NCBI GenBank assembly: GCA_947396885.1
Contig: OX377202.1
Span: 63,584,643 to 63,648,642 of the forward strand
DNA length: 64,000 bases
From: Heligmosomoides polygyrus polygyrus
Lineage: Eukaryota > Nematoda > Chromadorea > Rhabditida > Heligmosomidae
Direction of reading: 5' to 3'
Made by a program: the position numbers and the translations under genes. The notes under the pieces were generated by a model. The model was not told the DNA's origin. It saw only the letters and a program-made list of their open reading frames with translations, and searched no databases. Below are positions 60,560 through 64,000 of the stretch, one piece after another (positions within the stretch are counted from its first letter, which is position 1; each line of letters starts with the position of its first letter).

Positions 60560-61060
60560 GTCCGTATTTTGACGGCGCGGGAGTACTTGCGCGGTAGGTT
60601 CCTCCCCCCCCCCATCCGAAAGGTCTGTCGGTCGGCAGTATATACTGCGGGACCGCCCCTCGATCGCAATTGGTCAGTGGCGGAGCAGGAATTGCAGCAG
60701 GTACTGCCGAGATACGACACTGTTGCGAAATTACTTGTCGAACCGACAGGTAAGCGTAGGTACAGCGCAAATACTGCAGTAGTGTTCGCTCCTCCCGTCG
60801 GCGCCGGCCATTGGCTGGACACGCCCTACAGCCCAGCAACTGCAAGAGGAGTGCTGCCAAGGTACTGCCGGTTTCGGAAACGAACTTCCCAAGTACTGTC
60901 CCAGGTACCGCCCAAGAACTGCGGCGCACATGGGTCCCGCCGCGATTTCCGCGTGTGGAAGCGCAGTAACCGGAGGTGACGCAATGCGTCTCGTAATGGT
61001 GTGAGCGGTCGTTCCGACTGGTGCGCGGAGTTGCGCCGCGTCGTTTGAGTTCACTTTTGT
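60560..61060. other. CpG-rich segment with repeated GGTACTGCC words
   Basis: CAGTATATACTG (palindrome, about 60636-60647), CAGGTACTGCCGAG, AAGGTACTGCCGG, AAGTACTGTCCCAGGTACC and a poly-C run at 60604-60613. It looks promoter-like for the exon-like segments that follow on the + strand, but no gene could be proven. Confidence 0.3.
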
Positions 61061-61171
61061 TTGTTGATGATTTGCCTCGATTTTCGTCGGTATCTCTCGA
61101 TGGTTGGCGTCGATCGCGTTGAAGTTCGTTTCTGTTTGAAAGGTTTAACTCGTTTATCCTGTCTTTTTCAG

Positions 61172-61232
61172 GTTAGGGAGTCATTGCAGAGCGAGGCGGT
61201 CATCGGTGTCGGACGTAAACCTTCGGAGATCG
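61172..61232 (+). other. Exon-like segment, unit 1 of a tandem duplication
   Basis: Preceded by GTCTTTTTCAG and followed by GTGAGTTA. One frame reads VRESLQSEAVIGVGRKPSEI. It is related to the segment at 61530-61643 (shared GVG-x-P-S, and GGTGAGTTA-TGGA-TATGC immediately after). Confidence 0.35.
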
Positions 61233-61291
61233 GTGAGTTAGTGGATTATGCGTTAGCGTTTTGAAGTTTTGAAATGTGGTTTTAAAAATTT

Positions 61292-61342
61292 ATTTAGGGT
61301 TGTGTAAGCAGTAGCCAGAGGGCTGCTTACACAACCCTAAAT
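61292..61342. repeat. Perfect 20-bp hairpin in unit 1
   Basis: ATTTAGGGTTGTGTAAGCAG (61292-61311), an 11-nt loop, and its exact complement at 61323-61342. Confidence 0.97.
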
Positions 61343-61443
61343 GCATTTTTGCTTGCAGTGCACGGGTTTGTGGGCGCTAAGGGGCTGGAGGGGGTAGTTT
61401 GAAATTGAACCGTACTTTCTTTTCTGCACTGCACACAATTGAA

Positions 61444-61493
61444 AGCAAACAAGAACACAAGTTCGCAGGAGTGGACTTGTGTTCTTGTTTGCT
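61444..61493. repeat. Near-perfect 23-bp hairpin with a 4-nt loop
   Basis: AGCAAACAAGAACACAAGT (61444-61462) pairs with 61475-61493. Pairing continues inward through T-G, C-G, G-T and C-G to loop AGGA. Confidence 0.97.
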
Positions 61494-61529
61494 TCGTTAT
61501 TGGACCTTGTTTAACCAGTCTTTTTTCAG

Positions 61530-61643
61530 CTAAAAAAGTCGTCGCAGTCCAAAGAGAGCTGGAGCTGGTTATCGGACGTCGTAACGAGAGGACAGTCATC
61601 CATGTTTGGATCGTCGGAGTCGGTGAACAGCCATCGACTTCGG
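61530..61643 (+). other. Exon-like segment, unit 2 of a tandem duplication
   Basis: Preceded by TTTTTTCAG, followed by GTGAGTTA. Frames: AVQRELELVIGRRNERTVIH... or KKSSQSKESWSWLSDVVTRG..., both open. The product is not recognised. Confidence 0.35.
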
Positions 61644-61696
61644 GTGAGTTAATGGAATATGCTTTAATAGTGTGGAATGTATTTTTAAGAATATGT

Positions 61697-61757
61697 GTGG
61701 GGCTTACGTGTATGTAAGCAGCAGTTTCGCTGCTGCTTACATACCCATAAGTCCCAC
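61697..61757. repeat. 61-nt two-part hairpin in unit 2
   Basis: Inner stem GTATGTAAGCAGCAG (61710-61724) with 61730-61744, loop TTTCG. Outer stem GTGGGGCTTA (61697-61706) with TAAGTCCCAC (61748-61757), with a small internal loop between. Confidence 0.95.
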
Positions 61758-62269
61758 ACTTGGTTGCAGTACATACATTTCTGTGCGCTAAGCGGCTCGG
61801 GGGGGGGGGGATCACAGTGAAATTTCGCCGCGTAATGTATTGGTGGAAAATAAATATTTCACACCTCTGGTGTGTGCTACCACATACAAAATGATCCCCC
61901 CTCTACCCGACAGTAATCTCGTATTTAAGTGATTTCCATTTTGGGCGAGGCTTCCATTTTTTCAAATCTTGGACCTCATCGATTCCCTTTTGGGTGTGGG
62001 TTAGTTCGAAATCATTGAAGCTTCGAAGCTTCTATTCATATTTTGGGTTACATTTTGGATAAGAGTCCCATTTCGAGTACTTCGAGTGCTACTAGTTGAA
62101 GTGTATTGATTAACCGCAACCCTATCCTAATCACAATCAATTACGTCGTTGCGGGACGATGACAGATCAGGTAAAGGAACTCTGTCAGTCTCCTTCGCCA
62201 TTCACCGATTGTGAGATATATCACTTTCAGGTCAAACTGGACACTTTTCGAACCAATTAGACATGGGAT

Positions 62270-62990
62270 TCCTTTTCTGAAATGAAATTTAGCATTTTCG
62301 AAATATGGTCGTCTCGCAGGTTAAATTAGACATTCTCTGATAAGGTTGGAATTACATTTTGGTCTCTGAAAATTTAGCATGACAAATTTAGCATTCTTTC
62401 AAATTTCTATGTCACCTGTCCAATAGGTGAACACATGTTTGAAAACTTTGAGAAATTTTATTTTTCCAGTGAAAAACATTATGAATAAAGCTTGTTTTAA
62501 AGCGCAGGAAGGCGGGAACGTTATAGTGCTAAAAGAAGAGAATGTGCAATGCACTCGTCTGGGATATTAGGATTTTCATTTGAGTTATATCAAAAATTCT
62601 GTTTGTGTGGAATTACATACTTGTACACTGTACAACAAAAACCATTGTAGAAAACACAGTTATCTTCATTCTGCTGTTTCAAGTGAGCTGCATTAACACT
62701 ACTAATCAAATTAAAATTGTGCGAGCGTGTACATGGCGTAATCGCTTTGTTTAACATCTGAAAAGTTGTTGCCTTTTTGCACTCTGGAATAAGCCTTAAA
62801 CTACAAATTTGCCTGAAAACTAAAAATATTATAAATTTTTTACAGTTTATTCTCTTATCGATGAACCATGTTAAAAATTCAAAAACGTCATGCCAAGTTT
62901 TCCTTGGACAGTTCTGACTTTCTTCAGAAGTTTCTAGTTTAATGTGAAAGACGTTTGATTTAAATTGTAAAATGTTCAATTTCATTTTAA
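62270..62990 (+). repeat. AT-rich interspersed repeat family D
   Basis: TCACCTGTCCAATAGGTGAA, CATTAACACTACTAATCAAA, GTACATGGCGTAATCGCTTT and GTTGCCTTTTTGCACTC parallel the 42.0-42.2 kb copy. The 131-codon - strand frame inside it is a chance AT-rich frame. Confidence 0.5.
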
Positions 62991-63208
62991 GATCTTACTC
63001 AGAGTGTACAATTTGATTTGAAAAGTGTCTTGTTTGACGTGAAAATATGTATGAGATAGCAATAACTGAACTGAAGGAGATTCAGACAAACAACAAATTG
63101 CTCTTTGCAAAAGAAACATGTGAAGTTGTGAGGCTTATTTGCCGAAACATTGAGTTGATGCAGTTTCGACCTGATTATAGGCCTGATTTTCCTAAGTAAC
63201 CGACTTAC

Positions 63209-63277
63209 AGAAACACTATAACTTCGACATAGAAGTCCCTTCCACAAGTGCAGTTCAGATGACGAAGACGATCTCAT
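63209..63277 (-). CDS. Candidate first exon with mitochondrial-type presequence
   Basis: The ATG at 63277 opens 23 codons (MRSSSSSELHLWKGLLCRSY then SVS) and ends at a strong GTAAGT donor. The peptide is Ser/Arg/Leu-rich with no acidic cluster, as expected for a mitochondrial targeting sequence. It lies upstream on the same strand as the dioxygenase gene, some members of whose family are mitochondrial. I could not find the connecting N-terminal-domain exons between 57.1 and 63.2 kb, so the link is inferred. Confidence 0.35.
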
Positions 63278-63654
63278 GCCGCAGTAACGGCCACAACAAA
63301 CACAAATAGAAGCTCCGGATACTCGCTTATTGCATGACTTGTACTGCTGAAGTTCTGAAGTCTTGTTGAAGCCGTTGTAGTATTTGTTTTACTTTATGAA
63401 TGTAGTAAAGCTGGTAGTAAATAAATTTGTATAACTCTATCATGTGCTTATTACGGAAGCATTTTCAGCAATGTAACGCTAAACCGAACTTGCGCGCACC
63501 CTTCAATACTTGAGCACTACCTTCGCTCGAAAATAGTACCTCCACCACTGTAGTACTCCCACTACTACTCGTGCTCCTAACAGTACTGTCAGCACCAACT
63601 ACCACTACTTCTAGTTTTTCCACTATTTTCTACTGCTTTAACTTCTGCTCCATC

Positions 63655-63800
63655 AGTGCATTATCCTGCCAGGATAAGCCTGGTACCGATACATCGAGCC
63701 CGAAAAGATGGAAGGCTTGCTTGACCTGAAGGGGAAATCCGAACCAAGAACACTGAGTCGAAGAGCATGCGACAGGCGGCACTTCCGACTTCACTGCCTT
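63655..63800 (-). repeat. SINE-like repeat family A, decayed
   Basis: Inverted: ATAAGCCTGGTACCGATAC, GGAAGGCTTGCTTGACCTG, AAATCCGAACCAAGAACAC and GGCGGCACTTCCGACTTCA in family order. Confidence 0.5.
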
Positions 63801-64000
63801 GAAGAAAAAACACCAATAGGAATGTTAAAAGTGGCTCATTTGACATGTGACGTGGACAGTGTTACAATTACCGGCCTACCATTGGAGAAAGAATGGTTTA
63901 AAGGTAGTTTTAATTTTTGTTGTTTGTTCGTTATCCGTTTTTCCGTCATCCGCCCATTTTTGGGCAAAATTATCTGTTATCCGTTATCCGGGTTTCAAAA

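Overview
This window is eukaryotic nuclear DNA, most likely from a parasitic clade V nematode of the hookworm type. The reasons are short host exons with TTTTCAG-like acceptors and GTGAGT donors, two recognisable animal genes split over huge introns, and a dense mix of mariner, RTE-like non-LTR, Penelope-like, Ty3/gypsy and tRNA-derived short repeats. The species call is an inference; no rRNA or mitochondrial sequence is present. Nothing bacterial (operons, CRISPR, IS elements) is seen.

Two host genes are supported exon by exon, with matching intron phases. (1) A polypyrimidine-tract-binding protein (PTB / hnRNP I) gene runs on the + strand from about 16.78 kb to 37.165 kb. It encodes three RRMs matching PTB RRM2, RRM3 and RRM4; no RRM1 exon was found. 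(2) A gamma-butyrobetaine dioxygenase-family gene (carnitine synthesis) runs on the - strand. Its stop codon is at 39.907 kb, seven coding exons reach up to 57.131 kb, and there is a plausible mitochondrial-presequence first exon at 63.21-63.28 kb. The two genes converge across about 2.7 kb.

Most other sequence is transposon-derived. 0-16 kb is upstream or intergenic: a mariner with intact TIRs (2.35-3.65 kb), a Penelope-like foldback (4.2-5.7 kb), more Penelope fragments and SINE-like repeats, and half a second mariner (9.8-10.6 kb). The 13.2-kb PTB intron (18.6-31.8 kb) holds an RTE-like retrotransposon, a 200-N assembly gap, the 3' part of an RTE copy, a second RTE fragment and an internally deleted mariner. 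The next large PTB intron holds a Penelope foldback and tRNA-like repeats.

The 12.2-kb intron of the dioxygenase gene (44.8-57.0 kb) holds a Penelope reverse transcriptase interrupted by a complete-ended Ty3/gypsy element with 279-bp LTRs. That element carries a 326-bp (TAA)n expansion in its gag remnant and an unidentified 3' ORF. From 58.3 to 60.5 kb an RTE copy is cleanly split at a TA by a 931-bp mariner.

The most interesting unexplained signals are these: a set of nearly perfect short hairpins (55.5-56.4 kb and 61.3-61.8 kb), the latter in two diverged tandem units; hammerhead-ribozyme-like folds at the ends of at least five Penelope remnants; and the unknown 3' ORF of the gypsy element.
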